A DNA stretch of 64,000 bases, taken from the NCBI RefSeq assembly GCF_016918565.1, contig NZ_JAFFQD010000024.1:1-64000 (forward strand). Direction: 5' to 3'. Of this stretch, positions 16,976 to 25,742 are shown piece after piece. The position numbers and the translations under genes are program-made. The stretch comes from Desulfogranum marinum. GTDB lineage: Bacteria > Desulfobacterota > Desulfobulbia > Desulfobulbales > Desulfobulbaceae. The number at the start of each line of letters is the position of its first letter. Within the stretch, counting starts at the first letter, position 1. The notes beneath the pieces were generated by a model. The model had not been told where the DNA came from and made no database searches. It saw only the letters and a program-made list of their open reading frames with translations.

Positions 16976-17815
16976 TTATCCCAGTGGTTTGAGCCGGGAT
17001 CCTCGTTGGTGATTTTTTTTCATGCCTACATGCTGCACTGCCTGTACTGCGAGCTCTTCTATTGAACGACCTTCGACATTGACAACCTTAATGCCATGTC
17101 GCGTAAATAATTGACGCGCTTGTTGCAGTTCTTTAGTGCAGTTTTGCAGACTGGCGTAGGATGATCCAGGATATCTTTTCTCTCTTATATCATGAAGATA
17201 CCTGGGCGAAGATGTTAACCCGATAACCCGTTTTCGATTTCGGACCAGATCCTTTGGCAATTCATGATCGTTCAGGTGATCTGCGGTCAGAGGAAAGTTT
17301 GCCGCTTTTAATTCCATGTGGGTGGCAATATAAATGCTCACTGGAGTTTTCCCTGTTCGGGAAACACCGACAAGGATAATTTCTGCCTTGTCATATTCTT
17401 TGGTTTTGGTGCCGTCGTCATGGTCCAGGGAGAAATGGATGGCATCTACCCTCTTATTCATCCTGGAAATGGTAAAATGCCTTGAATATCCAGGTTCTCT
17501 TCTTGCTTTGGTTTGGAGGATGTCTTCTAGTCGCTCCAGGGTCTGTAAAAAGATATCAAAGTAAATGAGCCGGTTATCATTAAACACGTCTCTTGTTGCC
17601 TGGTCCATGATGGTGCAGAAAACAAGTGGTTTCTCCCCTTTGGACTGGTCCAGGATTCTTTGCAGAATTTGTTTGGCCTGCTCGACAGTCTGGATGAAAG
17701 GGATACGCTCTTCGCGGAAGCGAATATCTCTAAATTGTGCCAGCAGGGCCCTGCCCATGTCTTCGGCAAGAATTGCTGTGGAACCGGATATGTAGAAGAC
17801 GTTTCTTGTTTCCAT
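16976..17815 (-). CDS. Pyruvate-phosphate dikinase / PEP synthase regulatory protein
   Basis: A 279-residue bifunctional kinase/pyrophosphorylase (DUF299 family) that switches PPDK or PEP synthase off by ADP-dependent threonine phosphorylation and on by phosphorolysis. The nucleotide loop GVSRTGKTPVSIYIA (near residue 150) and NVFYISGSTAILAEDMG at the N-terminus are diagnostic. Sequence alone does not say which of the two targets is used. The ATG at 17815 gives the normal family N-terminus. A longer upstream frame would run into the cytochrome gene. Confidence 0.9.
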   Translation of the reverse strand: METRNVFYISGSTAILAEDMGRALLAQFRDIRFREERIPFIQTVEQAKQILQRILDQSKGEKPLVFCTIMDQATRDVFNDNRLIYFDIFLQTLERLEDILQTKARREPGYSRHFTISRMNKRVDAIHFSLDHDDGTKTKEYDKAEIILVGVSRTGKTPVSIYIATHMELKAANFPLTADHLNDHELPKDLVRNRKRVIGLTSSPRYLHDIREKRYPGSSYASLQNCTKELQQARQLFTRHGIKVVNVEGRSIEELAVQAVQHVGMKKNHQRGSRLKPLG

Positions 17816-17831
17816 ATAGTTTACATATACC

Positions 17832-18098
17832 CTATTGCTGGGTTCGTTTATGACAAAATAAGCAGCGATATTTTGGTGGGTGATCGTCCGGTAGCGGTGC
17901 GACACCATCACTTGAGTGACATTGGTCGCACTGTTTTTCTGCTGCCTTCTTTTTCATGTGCATGAATTGTTGGTGATCATCATCATGAGGCAGAGGTGAG
18001 GTGGTTTCAGGAGGCGCAATATAGAGGAAGGTGAAAATGACCCCGCAAACCACGAGAAAGAGGATATTGTAAAAAATGTTTTTCTTTTTGGTGTTCAT
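17832..18098 (-). CDS. Small membrane-anchored dihaem c-type cytochrome
   Basis: An 88-residue protein with one N-terminal membrane helix (IFYNILFLVVCGVIFTFLYIA) and two CxxCH haem c sites, CDQCH and CLFCH, near the C-terminus. Several extra histidines (HDDDHQQFMHMK) could provide the distal ligands. It would be periplasmic, tethered to the inner membrane. It lies just upstream of the PPDK/PEPS regulator on the same strand with no obvious functional link. Confidence 0.85.
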   Translation of the reverse strand: MNTKKKNIFYNILFLVVCGVIFTFLYIAPPETTSPLPHDDDHQQFMHMKKKAAEKQCDQCHSSDGVAPLPDDHPPKYRCLFCHKRTQQ

Positions 18099-18177
18099 TA
18101 CTTAGTGGGAAACTCCTTGACCGAGAAGGTCGCTGAGTGCGCATCCATAAATGATATTTAGGCCTGATAGCGGCGTT

Positions 18178-18275
18178 ATGCGAGAAAATTTATCCTCGGA
18201 GGCAAGCGTAGACTCCGATATCAATCATATGCCTGTGGTAAATTTTTTCGCATGCCTCGGAGTCTGCCGCTTACC
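18178..18275. repeat. Structured intergenic repeat with interleaved arms
   Basis: Two pairs of inverted arms are interleaved. ATGCGAGAAAATTT (18178-18191) matches AAATTTTTTCGCAT (18240-18253), and GGCAAGCGTAGACTCCGA (18201-18218) matches TCGGAGTCTGCCGCTTACC (18257-18275). The order A-B-A'-B' would give a pseudoknot if transcribed. Both B arms are copies of the motif shared with the repeats at 12.6, 36.9 and 59.3 kb. It lies in the 234-nt gap upstream of the dihaem cytochrome gene. Confidence 0.65.
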
Positions 18276-18332
18276 TGCTATTAAACCAAAATCCTCATTT
18301 ATTGATAGACACTCGTTAATAGATTGCACACA

Positions 18333-19376
18333 TCAGTCTGCCATTTCAAGCATGCGAAAATCAAGTATTTTTACCCGTAACAACAAAACCAGCAGGTTCA
18401 TGAGCAGGCTGCATAATGCCGGGGCGCGCTGTGCATAGTGAATTATTTTATGATGTCTTTGTTGTTTTTTGACCATCCTGGCAAGTTCATGGGCCGGATA
18501 GTTGGGGTCAAGAATTTTTTGCGCGACAACCTGGCCGGAAACGATGGCAGGGTATATACCTTCTCCGGTGAGCCCTGAAGCTAATCCGGCCGCCTCGCCG
18601 ACAAGCCAGCTGTTGCCGAAAGCATAACCCTGGTAATCGAAATTGACGATTCCGGCCCGTATTTGATCTGCAGGGACGGTTATTCCTCGTGACCGGGCCC
18701 AAATAATAAGGTTCTGCTTCAGCTGTTTTGTTGAAATTGCTGTTTTAGGGGCATAAGCGCCAATCGATATGTTTTCTTTGTGAGGAAATATCCACGCGTA
18801 ACCATAATGAAAAAGATGGGGTAGCAAGTGCCACTCCATATTGTCTCGCTGAATAGGCAGGATACAGTTTAGCCCCACACCTGATAGGGTGTTTTTCAGA
18901 TTCAGGTAACGGCGAACGAGAGAGTTGGCACCATCTGCTCCAACCAGTTGCTTATATTCAATGTTTTTTATCTCGGTGCCTTGGCGAACAACGACTTGTC
19001 TATTTTTAATTTTTAGGGCGTGGGTGTCTGTAAATATTTTTACACCTGCTTCCTGTGCTTTAGCTGCCATCCATTGGCCTGTTTTTTCTCTGTTAACAGT
19101 AGCTACCACCGGCTGCTTTTCCGCAACCAGTACATGCTGTTGTCTGGTGTAGATGTGCTGTACGGGAAAAGACTTTTCAATCAATGTGTCCGGTACATGC
19201 TGCAGAAGACCACTCCAGGTTATGCCGCCGGCGCATACTTTGGGACCAATAGCAGGCTTTCGTTCGATTAAAAGCACCTGTTTTCCGTTTTCTGCGAGCA
19301 TGCGAGCACAAGCGAGTCCGCCGGGTCCGCCGCCTATGATAAGGATATCTGTTTGTTCTTCCTGGGTCAGTGCCAT
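18333..19376 (-). CDS. Geranylgeranyl-reductase-type FAD oxidoreductase
   Basis: A 347-residue flavoprotein of the geranylgeranyl reductase family. The FAD-binding Rossmann motif is DILIIGGGPGGLACARMLAE, followed by ERKPAIGPKVCAGG. The second FAD region reads SWLVGEAAGLASGLTGEGIYPA. These enzymes reduce isoprenoid double bonds or related hydrophobic substrates; a role in quinone side-chain saturation is possible but unproven. The ATG at 19376 puts the FAD motif ten residues in. In-frame ATGs at 19448 and 19457 would add a tail of low-complexity residues, and none has a convincing ribosome-binding site. Confidence 0.82.
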   Translation of the reverse strand: MALTQEEQTDILIIGGGPGGLACARMLAENGKQVLLIERKPAIGPKVCAGGITWSGLLQHVPDTLIEKSFPVQHIYTRQQHVLVAEKQPVVATVNREKTGQWMAAKAQEAGVKIFTDTHALKIKNRQVVVRQGTEIKNIEYKQLVGADGANSLVRRYLNLKNTLSGVGLNCILPIQRDNMEWHLLPHLFHYGYAWIFPHKENISIGAYAPKTAISTKQLKQNLIIWARSRGITVPADQIRAGIVNFDYQGYAFGNSWLVGEAAGLASGLTGEGIYPAIVSGQVVAQKILDPNYPAHELARMVKKQQRHHKIIHYAQRAPALCSLLMNLLVLLLRVKILDFRMLEMAD

Positions 19377-19627
19377 AAAATTATTGTCGAAGAGGGTGTT
19401 GGATGTAGCGATAAGAGATGAAGGTGATAATTTAAGCGTGAGGAACATACGCTCCATAACCCAACGGCAGCAGTTTTATTATGCTCAATTGATGATATGG
19501 TATTGATACCAGATAGTTCCCTACTAATCATTGCCTTTTTATGAAAAAGTGATCATCATCTATCGATAATAATTTATAATTTTGGCCGAATAGTTACGAT
19601 ACTTTTTTTAATATACAGGATGTTTTT

Positions 19628-22270
19628 ATGACAATCGCTCAAAAAGAAATTTTTCTCAAAGATTACACCGTACCACCGCATCTGCTTGACGAGGTGCATC
19701 TCCGGTTCGAACTTGATCCTCAGCAGACCAGGGTACACTCCACGTTGATCTGCCGACCTAATTCTGATGCAAACCAGCCGTTGCGACTCAACGGCGAGCA
19801 CTTGACACTTGAAAAAGTAGTGCTGGAAGGGAGTGCATTAAAGGAAGGGGAATATACCTTTAGCGACGGGATATTGGAGATTTGTGAGGTGCCGGACAAG
19901 GTCTTCACTATTGAAATTACCACCCTTATCAATCCTTCTGCCAACACCGCTCTTGAAGGGTTGTATCTTTCTTCCGGGAATTACTGTACCCAGTGCGAGG
20001 CAGAAGGATTTCGACGGATTACCTGTTTTCCCGATCGTCCCGACGTGATGAGCGTGTTTACCACAACCATTGTTGCAGATAAAACGACCTGCCCTGTGTT
20101 GCTGTCTAACGGGAACCTGATTGAATCGGGCACCCTTGAGGACGGCCGACATTTTGCTACCTGGAACGACCCTTTTAAAAAACCATCGTATCTTTTTGCT
20201 CTGGTAGCCGGCAACCTGGTCAGCATTGATGATGAATTTACAACTGTGAGCGGACGTACAATAGAATTACGTATTTTTGTTGAAGAGAAAAATAAGGAAA
20301 AATGCGCTCATGCAATGGCGTCGCTGAAAAAGTCCATGCAGTGGGATGAGCAGGTCTTTGGTCGAGAATACGATCTTGATACCTTCATGATTGTTGCGGT
20401 GGATGATTTCAATATGGGAGCCATGGAAAATAAAGGCTTGAACGTCTTTAACTCCAAGTATGTTTTGGCTACTCCCGAAACAGCGACCGATAATGACTTT
20501 GATGGTATTGAAGGGGTTATCGGCCACGAATATTTTCATAACTGGACCGGCAACAGAATTACCTGCAGGGACTGGTTTCAATTAAGCCTTAAGGAAGGGC
20601 TGACGGTTTTCAGGGATCAGGAGTTTTCTTCAGACATGGGTTCACGGGCAGTCAAGCGGATTCAGGATGTTAATATCATCCGTTCTCTCCAGTTCAGGGA
20701 AGATGGCGGCCCCATGGCTCATCCGGTGAGACCGGCTTCTTTTGTGGAGATTAATAATTTTTATACCCTCACTGTGTATAACAAAGGCGCAGAAGTTATC
20801 CGCATGATGCATACTTTACTCGGTGCCCAGGGGTTTAGAAAGGGTATGGATCTCTATTTTGAACGCCACGATGGACAAGCCGTAACCTGTGATGATTTTG
20901 TGCAGGCCATGGAAGATGCCAATAGCTTTGATCTCGGTCAGTTTAAAAACTGGTATAGCCAGGCTGGTACTCCCAAGCTGGAGGTTACCACTTCCTTTGA
21001 TGACGCGAAAAAACAATTTACAGTCCATGTGGAACAGTCCTGTCCTCCTACTCCGGAAGCTACAGAGAAAAAACCTTTTTTCATGCCGCTATGTATCGGA
21101 CTGCTTGATAAGCAGGGGAAGGTACTCACTCCGCAGGCAGCGTCCGGTGAATTGGCCGATGAAGCTGGAACCGTTGTGCTGCCGCTGTCCAAGGAAAAAC
21201 AGGATTTAGTTTTTACTGGCCTGGAGCAGGAACCTGTGCTCTCTTTTTTACGGAATTTTTCAGCTCCGGTACTGGTTGATTTTCAACGCTCGCCCAAGGA
21301 GCTGGCCTTTCTCATGGCCCATGATCCTGATCCTTTTAATCGTTGGGATGCTGCCCAGGAACTCAGTCTTGCTTGTATTTTGGAGCAGATTGACGAGTAT
21401 AGTCCGGAAAAAAAGGTAAGCGTCGCTCCGATACTTATCGAAGGGATAAAGGCACTCTTGGAAGATACCGTAAGTGATCCAGCCTTGCTTGCTATGGCCT
21501 TGATTTTGCCGTCAGAAAATTGGATCAGCCAGCAACTGGAGGTCGTTGATCCGGTGATTGTCTTTAGTGTGCGTAACCAATTTCGGGAGCAGGTTGCCAG
21601 GGAACTCGCGCCGCTGTTTGAAAAACGATATAAATCCTTGCAAACAGATAACCCGTATCAATATGAGACCCGGCAGGTTGGCGAAAGAGCCTTGAAAAAT
21701 TGTTGTCTCGGTTATCTCCTGGCAAACAAGACGGATGGCACCATCAATACTGGGCTGGAGCAGTATAACACAAGTGATAATATGACCGATACCATGGCAG
21801 CCCTGCAAAGCGTGGTTAATGCTGACCGGGAGCAGGGAGATACGCTGTTGGCCGATTTTTATAACAAATGGCATCAGGATCCCCTGGTCATGGATAAGTG
21901 GCTCATCCTGCAGGCGACCTGCATTTTACCGGGAACACTGGAGCGTGTTCGTAACCTGATGGAACATGAAGTATTCAGCCTCAAGAATCCTAACAAGGTG
22001 CGCTCATTGATAGGAGCCTTTTGTAGTGCCAACCACGCCCAATTTCACGCTGCAGACGGCAAAGGTTATGCTTTTCTTGGTGATATAATCCTTACTCTCG
22101 ACCCATTAAACCCGCAGATTGCCGCCCGGTTGGCGACTCCTTTGACCCAGTGGCGTCGATATGATGTGGCCAGGCAGGAGTTGATCAAACAACAACTCAA
22201 GCGCCTGCAGGATACACCGACCTTGTCAGGAGATGTGGGAGAGATTGTCAATCGTTCTCTGCAGCAATAA
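19628..22270 (+). CDS. pepN: Aminopeptidase N (M1 family)
   Basis: An 880-residue zinc aminopeptidase of the proteobacterial PepN type. GAMENKGLN recognises the substrate amino terminus, and HEYFHNWTGNRIT followed by LKEGLTVFRDQEFSSD supplies the HExxH-x18-E zinc site. Length matches E. coli PepN (870), including the long alpha-helical C-terminal domain. It is cytoplasmic and cleaves N-terminal residues from peptides. The ATG at 19628 has AGGA upstream. A half-site GCCGAATAGTTAC at 19585-19597, resembling the IS66-type terminal repeat, lies just upstream. Confidence 0.96.
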   Translation: MTIAQKEIFLKDYTVPPHLLDEVHLRFELDPQQTRVHSTLICRPNSDANQPLRLNGEHLTLEKVVLEGSALKEGEYTFSDGILEICEVPDKVFTIEITTLINPSANTALEGLYLSSGNYCTQCEAEGFRRITCFPDRPDVMSVFTTTIVADKTTCPVLLSNGNLIESGTLEDGRHFATWNDPFKKPSYLFALVAGNLVSIDDEFTTVSGRTIELRIFVEEKNKEKCAHAMASLKKSMQWDEQVFGREYDLDTFMIVAVDDFNMGAMENKGLNVFNSKYVLATPETATDNDFDGIEGVIGHEYFHNWTGNRITCRDWFQLSLKEGLTVFRDQEFSSDMGSRAVKRIQDVNIIRSLQFREDGGPMAHPVRPASFVEINNFYTLTVYNKGAEVIRMMHTLLGAQGFRKGMDLYFERHDGQAVTCDDFVQAMEDANSFDLGQFKNWYSQAGTPKLEVTTSFDDAKKQFTVHVEQSCPPTPEATEKKPFFMPLCIGLLDKQGKVLTPQAASGELADEAGTVVLPLSKEKQDLVFTGLEQEPVLSFLRNFSAPVLVDFQRSPKELAFLMAHDPDPFNRWDAAQELSLACILEQIDEYSPEKKVSVAPILIEGIKALLEDTVSDPALLAMALILPSENWISQQLEVVDPVIVFSVRNQFREQVARELAPLFEKRYKSLQTDNPYQYETRQVGERALKNCCLGYLLANKTDGTINTGLEQYNTSDNMTDTMAALQSVVNADREQGDTLLADFYNKWHQDPLVMDKWLILQATCILPGTLERVRNLMEHEVFSLKNPNKVRSLIGAFCSANHAQFHAADGKGYAFLGDIILTLDPLNPQIAARLATPLTQWRRYDVARQELIKQQLKRLQDTPTLSGDVGEIVNRSLQQ

Positions 22271-22288
22271 TTGGGACACTCGTTCATA

Positions 22289-22834
22289 ATGGAGTATCGT
22301 TCTACCACCCTTACCAAACAGCAATTGGACAAAGCTCTGCAGGTGGCTGTCAGGCTTCCTCACAAGCATATTCATGCCGGCAGATTGATTTTCACGCCCG
22401 AGGTCTTTCAATCTCCGGAAAGAGAGACCAATGTGATGATCAGCCGTTTTGCTCTGTTGGATTGTACCGGCTCCATCCAGATGGGGGCATGGTCCAATAT
22501 CGGGGCCAGAGTAAGGGTGTACACGCATGACCACATCCATCTGGGTAAAAGACCTTTATTGGAATTAGAAGAGGAGCATGGCGTCATCTGGCAGGACAAG
22601 AAAATAGGCAGTGACGTCTGGATTCATGATGGGTCTATAATTCTCTACCAAGTGACCCATATACCAGATGGGGTGGTAGTAGGGGCTGGATCTGTTTTAA
22701 CAAAAAATCCTCAGCCTTGGGAGATCTGGGCAGGTAATCCAGCTCGAAAAGTGGGCGAGCGGCGAGATGCAGCCGATATGGAACTGCAGCGCTTGCTTAA
22801 TCAACGAAAATATCGCTTGGAAGACGATGCATAA
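22289..22834 (+). CDS. Hexapeptide-repeat acyltransferase-like protein
   Basis: A 181-residue left-handed beta-helix protein. Hexad-type repeats run from about residue 55 to 150 (TGSIQMGAWSNIGARVRVYTHDHIHLG; KKIGSDVWIHDGSIIL; PDGVVVGAGSVLTKNP), ending in WAGNPARKVGER, typical of O-acetyltransferases of the LacA/NodL group. It probably acetylates a sugar or surface glycan. It starts 18 nt after pepN at ATG 22289 with only a weak ribosome-binding site. A TTG at 22271 is possible. Confidence 0.82.
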   Translation: MEYRSTTLTKQQLDKALQVAVRLPHKHIHAGRLIFTPEVFQSPERETNVMISRFALLDCTGSIQMGAWSNIGARVRVYTHDHIHLGKRPLLELEEEHGVIWQDKKIGSDVWIHDGSIILYQVTHIPDGVVVGAGSVLTKNPQPWEIWAGNPARKVGERRDAADMELQRLLNQRKYRLEDDA

Positions 22835-22880
22835 TCATCCACGTGACACCTTTAGATATATATTCAAGGAGAATTACACC

Positions 22881-23540
22881 ATGTCCCTCTTACCAGCCAT
22901 AGAGCAAACTACCGATCCTAACCCTGATGCAGCAATTATATGGCTGCACGGTCTTGGTGCTGATGGTAATGATTTCGCGCCAATTGTCCCGGAATTGCGT
23001 CTTCCTCCGGAATTGAAAATTAAATTTATTTTTCCCCATGCGCCAAAGATTCCAGTAACCGTCAATGGCGGATATGTGATGCCTGCCTGGTTTGACATTT
23101 TTGAGATGGATATCAACAGGAAAGTCGATACGACGCAGTTGATGGCCTCTGCCGAAAAGGTAAGAGGTTTTGTTGACGCCGAAATTGAGCGGGGAATTGC
23201 CAGTGAGCGGATTTTGTTGGCTGGGTTTTCCCAGGGGGGAGCGGTTGCTTATCAGTTGGCCTTGACCTACCCGGAACCACTGGGCGGTCTGTTGGCAATG
23301 TCCACCTATTTTGCCACCAGTGAGACTATTGAGCGAAATCAGGCAAACGCAAATATTCCCATCGAGATTCAGCATGGTACCCTGGATCCAGTGGTCCCTG
23401 AGCCTTTGGGCATAAAGGCGGCGGAAGAACTCACTGCTCTAGGCTACAAGGTCCAGTATAGAACCTACCCGATGGAGCATAATGTTTGTCCGCAGCAGAT
23501 CGGTCATATCTCAGCCTGGCTGCAGGGGCGGCTGGGGTAA
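22881..23540 (+). CDS. Carboxylesterase/lysophospholipase (EstB type)
   Basis: A 219-residue serine hydrolase of the phospholipase/carboxylesterase family. IIWLHGLGADGNDF holds the oxyanion loop, LAGFSQGGA the nucleophile, HGTLDPVVP the aspartate and MEHNVCP the histidine. The length is standard for EstB-like enzymes, which hydrolyse short acyl esters or thioesters. The ATG at 22881 has AAGGAG 8 nt upstream; an upstream in-frame start lies inside the acyltransferase gene. Confidence 0.92.
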   Translation: MSLLPAIEQTTDPNPDAAIIWLHGLGADGNDFAPIVPELRLPPELKIKFIFPHAPKIPVTVNGGYVMPAWFDIFEMDINRKVDTTQLMASAEKVRGFVDAEIERGIASERILLAGFSQGGAVAYQLALTYPEPLGGLLAMSTYFATSETIERNQANANIPIEIQHGTLDPVVPEPLGIKAAEELTALGYKVQYRTYPMEHNVCPQQIGHISAWLQGRLG

Positions 23541-23624
23541 TAAAAGCACTGCTTATGTGGCTGGTCAACTTCACCCCGGCAGAGGCCCGGTCCTGGTTGT
23601 CTTCGCTGTATAGTTACGTTTTTT

Positions 23625-24074
23625 TCACGATTCCTGGTGACTGGAATCAGGTATTTTATGGACAACGTAGTACGTTATTCCAGTTGCAAGCAATACCGCT
23701 GCCGTGCCCAATACATACATAGGTGACAACTCGTCAAAATCTAAAATAATGACTTTTCTGGCAATAGCCATGAGTGCGGTAGCAAGGACAATTTTTACAT
23801 GTATAACGTTATCCCTTAGGTAGAGAATGATATTTTGGAAAATTTCTATGGCGATTAAGACGACCATGAATGCTCCGAAAGTTGCTAAAATGTCACTTAT
23901 ACTTAACACAAAGGCAGGGGGAGCAATGATTTTTTGATAAATCATCCATGCCACATCAATCACGCCTAAAAAGATGATAATTGTCATTAAAAAGCTGAGT
24001 GCTTTCAGGCATAAATGAATGATCTTTTTTAATGCCCAAAGGACACGGTCATCTTTTCTGTGGAGATCTTTCAT
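23625..24074 (-). CDS. PsiE-family membrane protein
   Basis: A 149-residue protein with four hydrophobic segments (ALSFLMTIIIFLGVIDVAWMIY; ILATFGAFMVVLIAIEIF; a segment around VKIVLATALMAIARKVIIL; YVLGTAAVLLATGITYYVV). It is related to the phosphate-starvation-inducible PsiE family, whose function is unknown. It is 4 nt downstream of the Usp gene and co-transcribed with it. A GCTGTATAGTTAC half-site at 23605-23617, similar to the IS66-type ends, lies just past its stop. Confidence 0.75.
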   Translation of the reverse strand: MKDLHRKDDRVLWALKKIIHLCLKALSFLMTIIIFLGVIDVAWMIYQKIIAPPAFVLSISDILATFGAFMVVLIAIEIFQNIILYLRDNVIHVKIVLATALMAIARKVIILDFDELSPMYVLGTAAVLLATGITYYVVHKIPDSSHQES

Positions 24075-24078
24075 GTTT

Positions 24079-25017
24079 TCACTCCGTGACAGGTGAGATG
24101 AAGCCGTCAGGTTTGACTGCTAAAACACTACATTTTGTTTCCGTCAATATCTTTTCCGCACTGTTTCCTATTAAGAGGCCGGGTATACCTGAGCGGGCGA
24201 TACTCCCCATAATAAGTACATCTATCTCCAGTGAATCCATTACGTACTGGATCACCTTGCTGACTTCCCCTTCTTCCAGGTGCACATGACCGGGGGGGCC
24301 GGCTACGCCGGCTTCGGCTAAAGTTTTTTGAAACGTTTCTTCAAGAGTAGTAGCAAGGTCTTGTTTCATTTGCACAAGCTCTTGCTCCGCTACATTAAAA
24401 CGGGGGCTCCTGAGCATCACCTCGTGTGGGAGTTCCCAGGCATGAAGGTAGTGAGCTTCTCCACTTTCACGTTGCGCAAGAGAGCTTGTCAGTTCAATGA
24501 TTTTTTTATTAAGCTGTTTTGTTTCATTTTCATTGGAGTTTACATCGATCGCCCCGAGCACCTTCTTAAAATCAGTCGATTGACTGCCATCAATTATCCA
24601 TACCGGGCAAGGGCATTTCCGAAAAAGGCGCATAGCCAAGGCATCTTCATCTTCAGCTGTGGTGCGTTTTTTTATGACCAGGTCATGCTTATCTTGTAAA
24701 ACTTTTTGGATAATTGAAACAAAATCTTTACCGTGTAAAAAACAACTCTCCACTTCAAGACCTTTCCATCTATCGGTTGAGAGGAGCTCTTGAATTGCAC
24801 TCATCTTTTGAGAGGTTAACTGGTCTTCAAGTTTTTCAAATTTTGCGGACAAAAGTTTATTGAATTGTTCAAGCAATGGATGCTCATCAGATATTCCAGC
24901 TAAGGTGACCCGGGCATTATTGAGTTTGGCTAAGTTTGCCACTTTATCCGAAACATTCGCTTCCTCGGGTGATGGTTCAGTGTCTACGACATAAAGAATA
25001 TTTTTAAAACGTTTCAT
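24079..25017 (-). CDS. Tandem universal stress protein (UspE-like)
   Basis: A 312-residue cytoplasmic protein with two Usp folds. The first begins FKNILYVVDTEPSP and ends near residue 150. The second carries the ATP-binding-type signature IMGSIARSGIPGLLIGNSAEKIL, then CSVLAVKPDG. The first domain lacks the G-2x-G-9x-G loop, as in UspE. It is paired with the PsiE-like gene, a combination suggesting a membrane-stress or starvation response. Confidence 0.88.
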   Translation of the reverse strand: MKRFKNILYVVDTEPSPEEANVSDKVANLAKLNNARVTLAGISDEHPLLEQFNKLLSAKFEKLEDQLTSQKMSAIQELLSTDRWKGLEVESCFLHGKDFVSIIQKVLQDKHDLVIKKRTTAEDEDALAMRLFRKCPCPVWIIDGSQSTDFKKVLGAIDVNSNENETKQLNKKIIELTSSLAQRESGEAHYLHAWELPHEVMLRSPRFNVAEQELVQMKQDLATTLEETFQKTLAEAGVAGPPGHVHLEEGEVSKVIQYVMDSLEIDVLIMGSIARSGIPGLLIGNSAEKILTETKCSVLAVKPDGFISPVTE

Positions 25018-25125
25018 GCTCTCGCCTCGTCATGGTTCGGATGTTTGTGCAACGTGTCAAATTAATAATATTTATAATCTTTCTTCGGTTAATTTGCACT
25101 AAAAGCAGCGGCAAAATAAAAAGAT

Positions 25126-25217
25126 ACAGTAGGAGGGTACGGCTCTGAGTGCAGTAGATCCTTGTCGTATCATAGTGATAGCATTAAGACGGCTGGGTAG
25201 CCGTATCCTCCTCTGTG
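25126..25217. repeat. Long inverted repeat in a 725-nt gene-free region
   Basis: AGGAGGGTACGGCT (25131-25144) and AGCCGTATCCTCCT (25199-25212) are 14-nt arms with a single mismatch. They extend weakly to ACAG/CTGT on the outside and enclose 54 nt. It may be a short mobile repeat or a structured leader upstream of the Usp gene. The rest of 25018-25742 holds no gene with a start codon. On the minus strand 25497-25742 is an open frame of 81 codons continuing in phase past the tctA stop, without its own ATG. Confidence 0.5.
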
Positions 25218-25742
25218 GCTTGTTTGCAGGTGTTTATAATTGCTCCAATCAATAAATGATTTTTTAAAAGTGTCTTGTAAAATGCGTTTTTTCAATCAAA
25301 ATCAGGCCTGCTCCGGCGCCGATCGATATTAAGGATATTTTGAAAAGATGCTCTTGATTGGAGATAAACTACTGATACTGTTGTTCTTGTACAAAGACAA
25401 ATGACTGGGGCAGGCCGCAGTCCCCGTGTTATTTTATGGTTTGTAGAAAGTGAATGCGAATACCCTGTGGCAAGTCACCCAATCAAATAGTGATGCTCAG
25501 CGGGATTTTCGAAGGGAGCAGGGAGCTGTGCTGTATAGATCTTGTTCGATTTGAAATGTTGGTTTTCGTTTCGATATTGGCCAGATTCTTTTCAAATTTT
25601 GCCACACGCCGCCTTTCAGATTGTTTCGTCCGTCGGGCAAAGGAAGAGTGGTGAAAATGTCTTGATAGGCTTCAATTTTCAGCTCATAAATCTGCAGAGA
25701 TAATTTAAGGGACTCAGCTGCTTTCCCTCGGTGGGAGATAAG

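Noticed and set aside
19585-23617. A composite transposon bounded by the two GAATAGTTAC-like half-sites near 19.6 and 23.6 kb
   Set aside because: Both half-sites are in the same orientation, differ by point changes, and enclose ordinary housekeeping genes; no matching opposite ends or duplications were found.
23541-23624. A gene between the esterase and the PsiE-like gene
   Set aside because: Only 84 nt, with no start signal or coding pattern.
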